Under the pieces are notes generated by a model that saw nothing but the letters and a program-made list of their open reading frames with translations, did not search any database and was not told the origin of the DNA. A stretch of DNA of 64,000 bases, taken from Sediminibacterium sp. C3. Its GTDB lineage: Bacteria > Bacteroidota > Bacteroidia > Chitinophagales > Chitinophagaceae. The DNA is taken from NCBI RefSeq assembly GCF_000508085.1, contig NZ_KI669560.1, positions 2,279,802 to 2,343,801 of the forward strand. The letters are read 5' to 3'. Of the stretch, positions 45,400-54,319 are shown in pieces. The translations under genes and the position numbers were made by a program. Within the stretch, counting starts at the first letter, position 1. Each line of letters opens with the position of its first letter.

Positions 45400-46353
45400 A
45401 TGAAAAAAATCGGGATTCTGTTTGGGCAGGAAAGAAGCTTTCCGCAGGCATTCATAGAAAGAATCAACAGTAAACAGGTTAAAGGCATAATGGCAGAACC
45501 TGTTAAAATTGATAAAGTAATTCAGGGAGAAGATAGTGGTTACGCAGTTATTATTGACCGCATTAGCCAGGACGTTCCATTTTATAGGGCGTACCTGAAA
45601 AATGCCGCATTATGTGGAACAGCCGTAATTAATAACCCCTTCTGGTGGAGTGCCGATGAAAAATTTTTCAACAATTGTTTGTCTACCAAAATAGAGGTAC
45701 CCGTTCCTAAAACCGTCATATTGCCTTCAAGGGATTTGCCAACAGATACGGCCGAATTATCTTTCAGTAATCTATCCTACCCATTGGATTGGGAGGGCAT
45801 ATTTAAATATGTTGGGTTTCCTGCTTATATGAAACCCTTTGCAGGAGGTGGATGGAAAAATGTTTACAAACTAAACGATCAGCAAGATTTTTTTGAAAAG
45901 CATTCTGAAACGGGCCAGCTGGTGATGTTACTTCAGGAAGAAATTATTTTTGAAGAATATTACCGTTGTTACTGTATTGGAGGAAAATATGTAAGAATCA
46001 TGTCTTACGAACCACGTAATCCTCATCATTTAAGATATGCAGCAGACTTTAAGCCCTCTGCAGAAAAGCTAAAAATGATGACTGATATTGTATTAAAAAT
46101 CAACCAATACCTGGGTTACGATTTTAACACAGTTGAATTGGCATTAAGAGATGGAGTCCCTTACGCTATTGACTTCTGCAACCCTGCACCGGATGCTGAT
46201 ATTAAAAGTGTAGGTCAGGAAAACTTTGACTGGGTGGTTGAAACCGCTGCTACCTATGCCATTGAAAAAGCACAATCACATCAGCCAGGAAAAGACAATC
46301 TAACCTGGGGTGAATACATTAAAAGAAGTGCAAACGGTAAGCCATTATATTAA
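45400..46353 (+). CDS. ATP-grasp amidoligase
   Basis: 317-residue ATP-grasp protein. The nucleotide-binding Lys is in FPAYMKPFAGGGWKNVY, the second ATP-side block is LLQEEIIFEEYYRCYCIGGK, and the metal-binding end reads VELALRDGVPYAIDFCNPAPD, where an Asp and Asn stand for the usual acidic-x-Asn motif. Residues 1-130 form an N-terminal pre-grasp-like domain (IGILFGQERSFPQAFIERIN). Such enzymes join a carboxylate to an amine through an acyl phosphate. The GCS2 gene starts 20 bases later. Substrate unknown. Confidence 0.8.
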   Translation: MKKIGILFGQERSFPQAFIERINSKQVKGIMAEPVKIDKVIQGEDSGYAVIIDRISQDVPFYRAYLKNAALCGTAVINNPFWWSADEKFFNNCLSTKIEVPVPKTVILPSRDLPTDTAELSFSNLSYPLDWEGIFKYVGFPAYMKPFAGGGWKNVYKLNDQQDFFEKHSETGQLVMLLQEEIIFEEYYRCYCIGGKYVRIMSYEPRNPHHLRYAADFKPSAEKLKMMTDIVLKINQYLGYDFNTVELALRDGVPYAIDFCNPAPDADIKSVGQENFDWVVETAATYAIEKAQSHQPGKDNLTWGEYIKRSANGKPLY

Positions 46354-46373
46354 GTTGATAGAATAAGACAAGT

Positions 46374-47483
46374 ATGTCAAGAATAAATTACAACCACTTC
46401 ACACTCGGCGTTGAAGAAGAGTACATGGTAATTGATCCCCTCTCACGCGAATTAAAAAGCCATGAGCAGAAAATTGTGCAGGTAGGTCAGTTAACTTTAA
46501 AAGACAAGGTAAAAGCAGAAATGCATCAGGCTGTGGTAGAAGTGGGAACAGATATCTGCAAAAACATAGACGAAGCTTTTAAAGACGTTGCTTCCCTGAG
46601 AGGAAATATTGCACAGATTGCGGGAGACCTGGGTCTCTGGGTTGGCGCGTCCGGAACTCATCCATTTAGTCATTGGGAAAACCAGCTCATTACCGATCAT
46701 GTTCGTTACAACCAGATTGTAAACGAGTTACAGGAAGCTGCCCGAAGCAATTTAATTTTTGGCCTGCATGTGCATGTTGGAATGGAAGACCGAAAAATGG
46801 CCATACATATTGCGAATACGGCCCGGTATTTTCTTCCACACGTTTATGCATTAAGCACCAACTCTCCTTTCTGGGAATCCAGGGATACCGGCTACAAATC
46901 TTTCCGAACCAAAGTGTTCGACAAATTTCCCAGAACCGGCATACCAGATTACTTTGAAAGTTTTGAGGCTTATGAAAATTATGTAAACCTGCTTATCAAG
47001 ACCAATTGTATTGACAATGCAAAAAAAATCTGGTGGGATTTAAGGGTACATCCCTTTTTTAATACGGTTGAATTCAGAATCTGCGATGTGCCCATGAATA
47101 TCATGGAAACCATGACCATTGCTGCTTTGTTTCAGGCCATCTGTGCTAAAATTTATAAACTCCGAAACCAGAATCTGAATTTCATGATGTATCAGCGATC
47201 CCTGATTAATGAAAACAAATGGCGAGCCAGCCGATATGGAATTGATGGCAAGCTCATTGATTTTGGTAAAGAAACAGAAGTAGAAACCAAGGCCTTGATT
47301 TACGAATTATTAGATTTCGTGGATGATGTAGTGGATGAATTGGGAAGCAGACATGTAGTAGAACATGTCACCAAAATATTTGAAAGAGGAACCGGGGCAG
47401 ACAGGCAATTGAAAGTATACCGCGAAACCGGCAGTCTGATTAGTGTGGTAGATTATATCCACGACCAGTTTTTGAGCGTTTAA
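46374..47483 (+). CDS. GCS2-family carboxylate-amine ligase (YbdK-like)
   Basis: 369-residue member of the glutamate-cysteine ligase 2 group. LGVEEEYMVID is the diagnostic N-terminal strand with three metal-binding Glu; GASGTHPFSHW, FGLHVHVGMEDRKMA and WWDLRVHPFFNTVEFRICDVP are the substrate- and ATP-side blocks. Homologues (YbdK) show weak gamma-glutamylcysteine ligase activity in vitro, but physiological roles are largely unknown. Cotranscribed with the ATP-grasp gene; a terminator follows at 47534. Confidence 0.88.
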   Translation: MSRINYNHFTLGVEEEYMVIDPLSRELKSHEQKIVQVGQLTLKDKVKAEMHQAVVEVGTDICKNIDEAFKDVASLRGNIAQIAGDLGLWVGASGTHPFSHWENQLITDHVRYNQIVNELQEAARSNLIFGLHVHVGMEDRKMAIHIANTARYFLPHVYALSTNSPFWESRDTGYKSFRTKVFDKFPRTGIPDYFESFEAYENYVNLLIKTNCIDNAKKIWWDLRVHPFFNTVEFRICDVPMNIMETMTIAALFQAICAKIYKLRNQNLNFMMYQRSLINENKWRASRYGIDGKLIDFGKETEVETKALIYELLDFVDDVVDELGSRHVVEHVTKIFERGTGADRQLKVYRETGSLISVVDYIHDQFLSV

Positions 47484-47533
47484 GTTTTCTGCTCAATTGA
47501 GCCCCAAACATTAAAATATTCACAAAAATTAGA

Positions 47534-47558
47534 AGCCCCTGCCAAACAGGGGCTTTTT
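47534..47558 (+). terminator. terminator of the ATP-grasp/GCS2 operon
   Basis: Perfect 8-bp GC-rich stem (47534-47541 with 47547-47554), CCAAA loop and five T. It lies 50 bases past the GCS2 stop. Confidence 0.85.
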
Positions 47559-47621
47559 GGTACAATTTTGTATTATTTAATTCCTTCAGGCAGCATTTTA
47601 CCAAAAACTGCCCTCTATTAA

Positions 47622-48182
47622 ATGTCAACCCTAAACCACCCTCTTTTGACCGAGCACGAGTTGATAAAAGGCTGTATACAACAGAACCCCGCATGCCAGC
47701 GTATGCTATTTGAAAAATACGCAGGCAAAATGATGGGGGTATGCCTCCGCTATGCCCAGGATAGTATGGAGGCGGAAGACATGCTGCAAGATGCTTTTGT
47801 AAAAGTATTTCAGTACATCGGTCAATTTAAATTTGAAGGCTCATTCGAAGGCTGGATCAGAAGAATTGTAGTAAATACAGCCATAAGACACCTGGAAAGA
47901 AAGAAGATGAGCTTTAAGGAAATTGATGACCATCAACCAGATCTTCCTTCAGTGGATCCCAGTGCCTATCATTTTCTGGGGGAGGAAGACCTAATGAAAC
48001 TCATCAGTGCGCTCCCGGAGGGATACAGGATGGTATTCAACCTAAGTGTGATTGAAGGATACAGCCACGATGAAATAGCAGAAATGCTGAATATTCAGGC
48101 GGGCACCAGCAGGAGCCAGCTGGTAAAAGCCAGAAAAATGTTGCAGAGTCAGATTCTGCAACTACAAAAGATTGCCGTTTAA
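47622..48182 (+). CDS. ECF-type RNA polymerase sigma factor
   Basis: 186-residue sigma-70 family protein with only regions 2 and 4. Region 2 is YAGKMMGVCLRYAQDSMEAE then DMLQDAFVKVFQYIGQF (the DMLQDAF core-binding stretch); region 4 is LPEGYRMVFNLSVIEGYSHD then EIAEMLNIQAGTSRSQLVKA, a helix-turn-helix for the -35 region. The stop codon is immediately followed by the ATG of the next gene (TAAATG), so translation is coupled. No classic anti-sigma gene with a zinc motif lies nearby; the next protein is the candidate regulator. Confidence 0.92.
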   Translation: MSTLNHPLLTEHELIKGCIQQNPACQRMLFEKYAGKMMGVCLRYAQDSMEAEDMLQDAFVKVFQYIGQFKFEGSFEGWIRRIVVNTAIRHLERKKMSFKEIDDHQPDLPSVDPSAYHFLGEEDLMKLISALPEGYRMVFNLSVIEGYSHDEIAEMLNIQAGTSRSQLVKARKMLQSQILQLQKIAV

Positions 48183-49820
48183 ATGAACAACAAAGCGTTC
48201 GATACTATCATACACCAAAAACTGCATTCGTACAGCGCTCCTGTACCCGCGGGATTATGGGATAAAATTGCCGCTAAAGATTTGTCGGAACCCAGTGATC
48301 CTTTTGACGAATTTGTTCAACATAAACTATATCATCATACGGCAGAAGCACCTTCACAACTTTGGGATAAAATACAAACGGCATTAATTCCACAGGAACC
48401 ATTCACTGCCAATCTGGATGAAGGTGAAGAAGAGAAAAAAAGAAGAAGGTTTATATTTTGGTTACCGCAAGAATTAAGGGTAGCTGCTTCCGTAGTATTG
48501 GTTTTATTAATTGGAACCGTAGCTGCGTACTTATACAATTATCGTTTTTCCGCTGAAGCTGTAAATGATAAGTCCGCTGCTCCTGCTCAGGTGCAGGAAT
48601 CAGGATCTACCAATCAGCCTGCTTTGGTACAAGAAAATCCAAACAAACAAGACGATCAAAATAACTCAGTAAATACAGTTGAAAAAATGGCAACAGGAGA
48701 TGTAGTTGCTGAAACAGCCCCCAATACTGCATCTGCAATTAAAAAAGAAGAGAAAGCGAGAAATGCGTCACTATCATGGAAACTAGACAAGAAAAACAAA
48801 ACTGCTTCCTTTAAAGAACGCGGTTCTGTTTTTCCATACGATCAGCGTTTAAAAAACAATAGTCAAAACAAGCTTACTGTTGATCGAACTCTTCTGAATA
48901 AACAGTCTGAAGTAGCGCTTGAAGTAACCGAGTCCCAACCTGAAGAAGAAGCCTATTCTCTTGCCGAAAAAGCAGGCAATGCATTTATCAGACAAAATAA
49001 AACTGCCTGGCGGGGAAACAACCACAATGTAAATGCCTATCAGCATGCATCCAGTTTTAAAAACGTAATCATTTGCCCCACCGATAGAAAAAGAAGAAAT
49101 CCTGACTGGGATCTTGAAGTGTACATTTCTCCGGATATGGCTTTTAAAACCGTCAGCAACAATACAGCTACAGCCCAGTTATTAAACAGCAAAGACAGTA
49201 GCGAGTCGTTAAGACCTGGATTCACTGCTGGTTTTAGAATCGTAAAACCACTGAATGATTATTTATCCATTAAGACCGGATTGCAATATTCGCAGATTAA
49301 TGAGCGATTCACTTACAAAACAGAAAACGAAACCAGAACCACCACCGTGGTAACGGTTCGTTCTATTGTAAGAGCCCCGGGAGACACATTGATTGTAAGA
49401 GACACCAGTACCCTAACACAGGTTGGGTTTAAAACCAATACTGTAAAAAACAGATTCAGAAGCCTGGACATTCCCGTTCTCGCAAGTGTTCAATTTGGCA
49501 ACGACAATTTAAAATGGGGCATCACCGCCGGTGCGATTGTTAATTTATCCAGCTGGTACGAAGGGGTTTTATTAGACAGCAGCCTGGCAGCCGTTGCCGT
49601 TGGCAAAGACAATGGCATGATGTATAAAAAGAATATTGGTCTAGGCTTATATGCAGGTTTTCATGTTACTAAAAGAATCAACTACAATACACAAATCTTT
49701 TTTGAACCCTATTTCAGATATAATTTATCGAATATGACTACAACAGGTGCACCATTCAATCAAAAGTTTAGTATTGGTGGACTGGCAATGGGTCTAAGAT
49801 TTAATTTAAACAGCAGATAG
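48183..49820 (+). CDS. trans-envelope protein: cytoplasmic repeat, TM helix, C-terminal beta-barrel
   Basis: 545-residue protein without a signal peptide. Residues 11-29 and 46-64 are two copies of a motif ending LWDKI (HQKLHSYSAPVPAGLWDKI and QHKLYHHTAEAPSQLWDKI). A basic patch (KKRRR, 85-89) precedes one transmembrane helix (about 100-118), so the N-terminus should be cytoplasmic. A disordered linker rich in Q, N, S, K (about 125-290) leads to an outer-membrane-barrel-like region (about 310-545, alternating strands such as LSIKTGLQYSQINERFTY). Because it is fused to the sigma gene by TAAATG, the N-terminal part is the likely anti-sigma module. This reading of topology is an inference. The C-terminus ends FNLNSR rather than an aromatic. 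Confidence 0.7.
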   Translation: MNNKAFDTIIHQKLHSYSAPVPAGLWDKIAAKDLSEPSDPFDEFVQHKLYHHTAEAPSQLWDKIQTALIPQEPFTANLDEGEEEKKRRRFIFWLPQELRVAASVVLVLLIGTVAAYLYNYRFSAEAVNDKSAAPAQVQESGSTNQPALVQENPNKQDDQNNSVNTVEKMATGDVVAETAPNTASAIKKEEKARNASLSWKLDKKNKTASFKERGSVFPYDQRLKNNSQNKLTVDRTLLNKQSEVALEVTESQPEEEAYSLAEKAGNAFIRQNKTAWRGNNHNVNAYQHASSFKNVIICPTDRKRRNPDWDLEVYISPDMAFKTVSNNTATAQLLNSKDSSESLRPGFTAGFRIVKPLNDYLSIKTGLQYSQINERFTYKTENETRTTTVVTVRSIVRAPGDTLIVRDTSTLTQVGFKTNTVKNRFRSLDIPVLASVQFGNDNLKWGITAGAIVNLSSWYEGVLLDSSLAAVAVGKDNGMMYKKNIGLGLYAGFHVTKRINYNTQIFFEPYFRYNLSNMTTTGAPFNQKFSIGGLAMGLRFNLNSR

Positions 49821-49855
49821 GCAACAATTAAAATTAATACAGTATCTATAACATA

Positions 49856-50881
49856 ATGTTACGCAAGTTTTTCAAATATTATTTCACTGCTCTAACAGGT
49901 ATCTTTTTGTTTACTGCCTGTAACAAGGAAGTATCAGATGGAAATAATTTTGTTCTGTATAACAATGACCTAAGGAACGATACTACATGGGCTACCGGAA
50001 GCTTTACTAGCACTGGAATACAACGCATGTTAGATTCAACAGCCGTATACAAACACAATGATACTATGATGGGAACCAATGCAAAAACCATTGCGTTTTC
50101 TGAAAAATTCAGTGTGTATTTCCCGGCTAATGCTTTCGTAAGCAAAACCGGGGACAGCATTAAGGGACCCGTTGAAATTAAATTGTTACTATTGGATGAA
50201 AAGGGGGAGTTTATCAGAACTGTAAAATCATCCGAGAACCCTGGTCATATGCTTGAATCAGATCTGGCATTCTGCCTGATTGCCACTTCCAATGGAGAAG
50301 AATTAAAAATTGCTCCTGGCAAAAAATACCGTATCAGAGCTGGCAACAAATACGAACAGGTAAAACAACAGATGAAGATTTATTCAGGTGAAGAATCTGT
50401 AACCTATACCTCACAGGTATTAGCTGACCCGCAGTTTTTCTGGAAAGAATCGAATCCATTGAATGTACAGCAATCTGTTTACAGAACCAATAATGGAAGC
50501 AGAGACATAGAACATTACGAAATTAGTACTAACCAGCTACGTTGGATAGCAATTGCCACCCCCAATAACAACCTGGGTAATACCAATAAATTGCATGTTT
50601 TGCTACCACCCAACTTCACTAATAAAAACACCATTGTTTTTGCAACTGCTGACGACTATAATACAGTGATTCAATTGTTGCCAGAGATGAGTTCCCGGTC
50701 ATTCAAATCGGAAATGATTCCACAACAAAAGAAGATTCACATCATAACACTCTCTTTAATTGGCAATCAGTTCTACTATAGCGAAACAGGATATTCCTAT
50801 CTGAACAACAAAATCTATGTTTCAATTAAGCCGGAAAAAAAATCACTGGCCGCCATTTTAAACAGTCTTAAAAAACTATAA
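49856..50881 (+). CDS. lipoprotein, third gene of the sigma operon
   Basis: 341-residue predicted lipoprotein: a short basic N-terminus, hydrophobic core and lipobox FTAC with Cys22, then a mature protein of mostly beta structure. I recognise no family. It includes a repeat-free, Thr/Asn-rich region and a segment resembling a beta-sandwich (FSEKFSVYFPANAFVSKTGD), a ZU5-like pattern seen in other Bacteroidota surface proteins. Its gene is 35 bases behind the barrel gene and ends with a hairpin, so the three genes form one unit. It could be a ligand-binding or folding partner. Confidence 0.65.
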   Translation: MLRKFFKYYFTALTGIFLFTACNKEVSDGNNFVLYNNDLRNDTTWATGSFTSTGIQRMLDSTAVYKHNDTMMGTNAKTIAFSEKFSVYFPANAFVSKTGDSIKGPVEIKLLLLDEKGEFIRTVKSSENPGHMLESDLAFCLIATSNGEELKIAPGKKYRIRAGNKYEQVKQQMKIYSGEESVTYTSQVLADPQFFWKESNPLNVQQSVYRTNNGSRDIEHYEISTNQLRWIAIATPNNNLGNTNKLHVLLPPNFTNKNTIVFATADDYNTVIQLLPEMSSRSFKSEMIPQQKKIHIITLSLIGNQFYYSETGYSYLNNKIYVSIKPEKKSLAAILNSLKKL

Positions 50882-50914
50882 GAACAGTTCATGACGCATA
50901 TCGGGGGATATGCC

Positions 50915-50947
50915 GGCCCTGCCTTCGGCAGGGCCTTACTATTTTTT
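50915..50947 (+). terminator. terminator of the sigma operon
   Basis: Perfect 9-bp GC-rich stem (50915-50923 with 50927-50935), TTC loop, then T-rich tract reaching six T at 50942-50947. It overlaps the convergent MFS stop codon. Confidence 0.8.
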
Positions 50948-52162
50948 CACCTTTTTCAGATGCAATGCGTTGTATGCCCAGATCAGGCTGAACAACATCA
51001 ATACTGCGCCCAATAAAAAAGATGCGCCGGGAAAATAAAACGGAGCAGTTGGCCCGGTAAAATAAGCGAAAGTGCCCGTCATCATAACCGGGCCCAAAAC
51101 AGAAGTAAGACTCATCAGGCTGGTAAGGGCACCCTGCAATTCTCCCTGTTCATTCGGCGGCACATTGCCCGAAATAATAGACTGTAAAGCAGGTCCTGCA
51201 ATCCCTCCCAAACAATACGGTACCAGAAAAGCAAACATCATCCAGGTTTGTGTAGCAAAAGTAAACAGCAATAGCCCGAGGGTATACAAACTCAATCCAA
51301 CATACACACTTTTCTCATTCCCAATCCGGGGATTGATAACCCGAATCAACAAACCCTGTACAAGCGCAATCAAAAATCCAACTATGCCCAGCGAAATTCC
51401 AATCAGCTTAGGTGTCCATTTAAACTTTTCAATATTCACAAAACTCCAGTTGCTTTGCACACTATGTGCCGCCAGATAAATCAATATCAGCGATCCAATT
51501 AAACCGGCAACAGAAGGATACTTTCTCAATTGCAACAAAGAGCCCAGGGGATTGGCTCTCTTCCATTCAAATTTTCTTTTCAGGTGTTTGGGTAAGGATT
51601 CCGGCAATACAAAATAACCATACAACCAATTGGCCAATGCCAACCCTGCCGCAACAAAGAAAGGAAGTCTGGATCCATGCTCACCCAGTAAGCCACCCAA
51701 CAAAGGACCAATGATAAAGCCCAATCCAAAAGCAGCCCCAATCATTCCAAAATTCTGCGCCCTGTTTTCAGGGGTACTTATATCAGCCATATAAGCGGAA
51801 GCAGTGGTTATGCTGGCTCCGGTAATTCCTGCAATAATTCTACCCACAAAAAGCCAGGCAATAGAAGGTGCAAAAGCCACAAATAAATAATCCAGGCCAA
51901 ATCCAAACAAGGAAAAAAGCAAGACGGGTCTTCTACCATACTGATCGCTCAGGTTTCCTAGAATTGGAGAAACAGTAAACTGCATGATGGCATAGGAAAA
52001 AGTAAGCCAGCCACCATACTGAGCCGCCAGGCTGGTACTCGAATTCTGCAATAGTTCTTCAATCAGCCTGGGCACTACAGGAATAATCAGCCCGAGACCA
52101 ATAACATCAATCAAAATCGTGATAAAAATAAAACCAACTGCTGCTTTTTTATTAGAGGCCAT
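50939..52162 (-). CDS. MFS efflux transporter, TetA/TCR-like
   Basis: 407-residue 12-helix major facilitator. The loop 2-3 motif A reads [19 protein letters not shown], typical of drug/H+ antiporters with 12 helices, and motif C-like [15 protein letters not shown] lies in helix 5. Overall it resembles the TetA group, but no tetracycline resistance is claimed; many chromosomal relatives export other compounds. TTG 52171 gives an extra MLS, whereas ATG 52162 gives [13 protein letters not shown] and is preferred. No TetR regulator is adjacent. Confidence 0.85.
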   Translation of the reverse strand: MASNKKAAVGFIFITILIDVIGLGLIIPVVPRLIEELLQNSSTSLAAQYGGWLTFSYAIMQFTVSPILGNLSDQYGRRPVLLFSLFGFGLDYLFVAFAPSIAWLFVGRIIAGITGASITTASAYMADISTPENRAQNFGMIGAAFGLGFIIGPLLGGLLGEHGSRLPFFVAAGLALANWLYGYFVLPESLPKHLKRKFEWKRANPLGSLLQLRKYPSVAGLIGSLILIYLAAHSVQSNWSFVNIEKFKWTPKLIGISLGIVGFLIALVQGLLIRVINPRIGNEKSVYVGLSLYTLGLLLFTFATQTWMMFAFLVPYCLGGIAGPALQSIISGNVPPNEQGELQGALTSLMSLTSVLGPVMMTGTFAYFTGPTAPFYFPGASFLLGAVLMLFSLIWAYNALHLKKVKK

Positions 52163-52188
52163 AGAGAGCAAATATGAAATAAAAATCC

Positions 52189-53250
52189 TTAAGATGCTAC
52201 CAGTCTTCTCTTCACACCGGGAATTTCCATTACCAGGTCCTCGCCAAAGCAGGCTGCAGGCGTTTGATAGCCCGGCTTAAAATTTCCTGAAAGTATTTTT
52301 TGGGCAATCAATAAGCTGCTGATAGCAGTTAATGTATAGCCTTCCGGTCCTTCCTGAATAGCAGCAATCTGCTGCCCGCTGGCATTTGTTACTTGTCCCC
52401 ATACCATGGATTTTGCTTTCGAGCGCATCTCATCGCTGGGCCCCGCAGGCATTTTTTTAATTTTCTTTTTATAATAATTTCTCACCAGCGACAATTTCAG
52501 AATCCAGTTAAATCCTCTTTGCCATTTAAGCATTTGGAATGTTTTTGGAGAAGCTCCGGTATAGGTTTCAATATTGGGAATACCAGTAGTGGTATACGCA
52601 GTAGAAATATCTCCCCAGGGAATGGTCATCACAAATAATTTCTTCAAACCAAAGTCTACCCACATGCCCTTATGCCCTAAAGGAACCCGGGTAATTTTTC
52701 CGTTCAGTCGAACCGCACTTCCCTCCCCCATACCTTCTGCCATGGTGGCGGCAGTACCATGTGATAATTTTCCACCAATGCTTGCAAATGCCAGTTTCAA
52801 ATTCACAGCATCGGGCATTTGGTTTTTTAAAAACAAAGCCATGCAATCGGTTGGAACCACATCAAAGCCAACACCGGGCATAATCATGATATTTTTCGCA
52901 CGAGCAAGACCATCCATTCTTTTGAGCATTTCAAAAACAGTAATCTCTCCAGTAATATCTATATAATGGGTTCCTGTTTCCAGGCAAGCTTCCACCATGG
53001 GTTTAGCCGTATGTATAAAGGGGCCTGCAGCATGCAATACCAGCGGAAAGGAACGAAGTGCCCCAACCAATTTTTCCTTATCAGCAAGATCAATCACCTG
53101 ATAACTAAGTCCGAGTTCCGAACCCATCAACTGCAGCGCAGATTCATTTCTGCCCGCCAGCACAGGCGTTAAGCCATACTCTTTTGCCATCCTGGCAATT
53201 AATCTACCGGTATATCCATTGGCTCCGTAGAGTAAAAATTGGTTTTGCAT
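52189..53250 (-). CDS. saccharopine dehydrogenase-like NADP-binding protein
   Basis: 353-residue protein of the saccharopine dehydrogenase/trans-acting enoyl reductase group. The N-terminus [17 protein letters not shown] is a Rossmann dinucleotide fold (GxxGxTG), followed by [11 protein letters not shown] and [20 protein letters not shown]. Family members include reductases acting on acyl or polyketide chains; the substrate here is unknown. ATG 53250 follows the conserved start; the open frame upstream to 53316 runs through a hairpin terminator and is not used. It precedes the MFS gene by 26 bases on the same strand and may be cotranscribed. Confidence 0.78.
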   Translation of the reverse strand: MQNQFLLYGANGYTGRLIARMAKEYGLTPVLAGRNESALQLMGSELGLSYQVIDLADKEKLVGALRSFPLVLHAAGPFIHTAKPMVEACLETGTHYIDITGEITVFEMLKRMDGLARAKNIMIMPGVGFDVVPTDCMALFLKNQMPDAVNLKLAFASIGGKLSHGTAATMAEGMGEGSAVRLNGKITRVPLGHKGMWVDFGLKKLFVMTIPWGDISTAYTTTGIPNIETYTGASPKTFQMLKWQRGFNWILKLSLVRNYYKKKIKKMPAGPSDEMRSKAKSMVWGQVTNASGQQIAAIQEGPEGYTLTAISSLLIAQKILSGNFKPGYQTPAACFGEDLVMEIPGVKRRLVAS

Positions 53251-53261
53251 CCCGTAAAATA

Positions 53262-53289
53262 CAAAATCCCGACAAGAAACTTGCCGGGA
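53262..53289 (-). terminator. terminator of the DUF4382 gene touching the next start
   Basis: Minus strand: 10-bp stem with one mismatch (53267-53276 with 53280-53289), AAA loop, then ATTTTGTATTTT. It ends the DUF4382 transcript and lies about 16 nt before the next ATG (53250). Confidence 0.7.
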
Positions 53290-53347
53290 CTTTTGTTGGG
53301 ATATCAACCACCACATCCCATACGAATCACCCTTATGATAAACCTAT

Positions 53348-54220
53348 TTATTTTTTCAAAGTAATCAGTCCTAATTGCGCTTCTTTGGTTTTAGATACCA
53401 CCACATTGGTAATAGTAGTATCACTGTAGCCATTGGATGCATTTACAAAAACACTGTAGGTTCCATCCGATAATCCTCTTACTTTAAAATGCCCGTCATG
53501 ATTAGGCAAAGCATAAGCAGTGTCTTTGCTGTTAAATACCGTAATGACAGCCTGCGCTTCCTTCGGTGTTACTTTACCGGATACACTGGCAGTAGCTTTT
53601 ACGGTGAAGAATTTAATGACCGGCTTTAGATAAAACTGACCGTTCTTTTCAATAATGGATCTGCTTACATCAAAGTCTAACCAAAGTCTGGAACGACTGG
53701 GAAGAAATTCCTCCCACTCATGTCCTTTCAATTTAACCAGGATATAATTTTTTTCGTTCAGCGGAATGTTCAAAGGATACGTAACACTGTCTTTAATTAA
53801 AGTATGTGTTGCACCCAGTTCAATTTTAATTAAACGAATAGCGCCCTTTGGCACAGTTGCCGTTGCCAGCAAAGTATCTACGCCATTTCGCAGTTTTAAA
53901 ATATCATACACGCCGGGATTCACACCCAGGTTCTGCCAAACCAGCGAGGAATCCTTTTTTTCATTTCTGGAACGACCTATTCTATCCCAGTCACAGGTAT
54001 CTTTTTTACGCGTGTCTTTACTGGTATCTACCAATAACCAGACAGATTTAATGTCAATTAACACATTGTCAAAAACGCCCGGGGCATCCGTTAAATACAA
54101 TGACACCGATTGAGAGCCAACAGGGTTTTCAATGGAAGCTGCTTTGTTGCAGGCAGACAATGACACTACTAAAACGATGGCAAATGCAGCCATCCAGAAA
54201 AGGGGGTTTGTTTTTTTCAT
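53348..54220 (-). CDS. DUF4382 lipoprotein
   Basis: 290-residue predicted lipoprotein. N-terminal hydrophobic stretch with lipobox SLSAC, then a DUF4382 domain (about residues 37-205, VSLYLTDAPGVFDNVLIDIKSV) and a short carboxypeptidase-regulatory-like C-terminal domain (about 210-290, VSGKVTPKEAQAVITVFNS). Probably on the cell surface or periplasmic face of the envelope; the function of DUF4382 proteins is not known. Single-gene unit with its own terminator. Confidence 0.82.
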   Translation of the reverse strand: MKKTNPLFWMAAFAIVLVVSLSACNKAASIENPVGSQSVSLYLTDAPGVFDNVLIDIKSVWLLVDTSKDTRKKDTCDWDRIGRSRNEKKDSSLVWQNLGVNPGVYDILKLRNGVDTLLATATVPKGAIRLIKIELGATHTLIKDSVTYPLNIPLNEKNYILVKLKGHEWEEFLPSRSRLWLDFDVSRSIIEKNGQFYLKPVIKFFTVKATASVSGKVTPKEAQAVITVFNSKDTAYALPNHDGHFKVRGLSDGTYSVFVNASNGYSDTTITNVVVSKTKEAQLGLITLKK

Positions 54221-54319
54221 GGTTCAGGTTTTTAGTGTAGCGTTATATCCATGAAAAAGAGATGCCAGGTGTTTTTAGAATGTTGCCTGTTAAATAAATT
54301 TTAACAAAAAAGATTTTTC

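Noticed and set aside
50939-52162. Tetracycline resistance determinant
   Set aside because: The protein has TetA-like MFS motifs, but there is no TetR partner or mobile context, and motif A is shared by many unrelated exporters.
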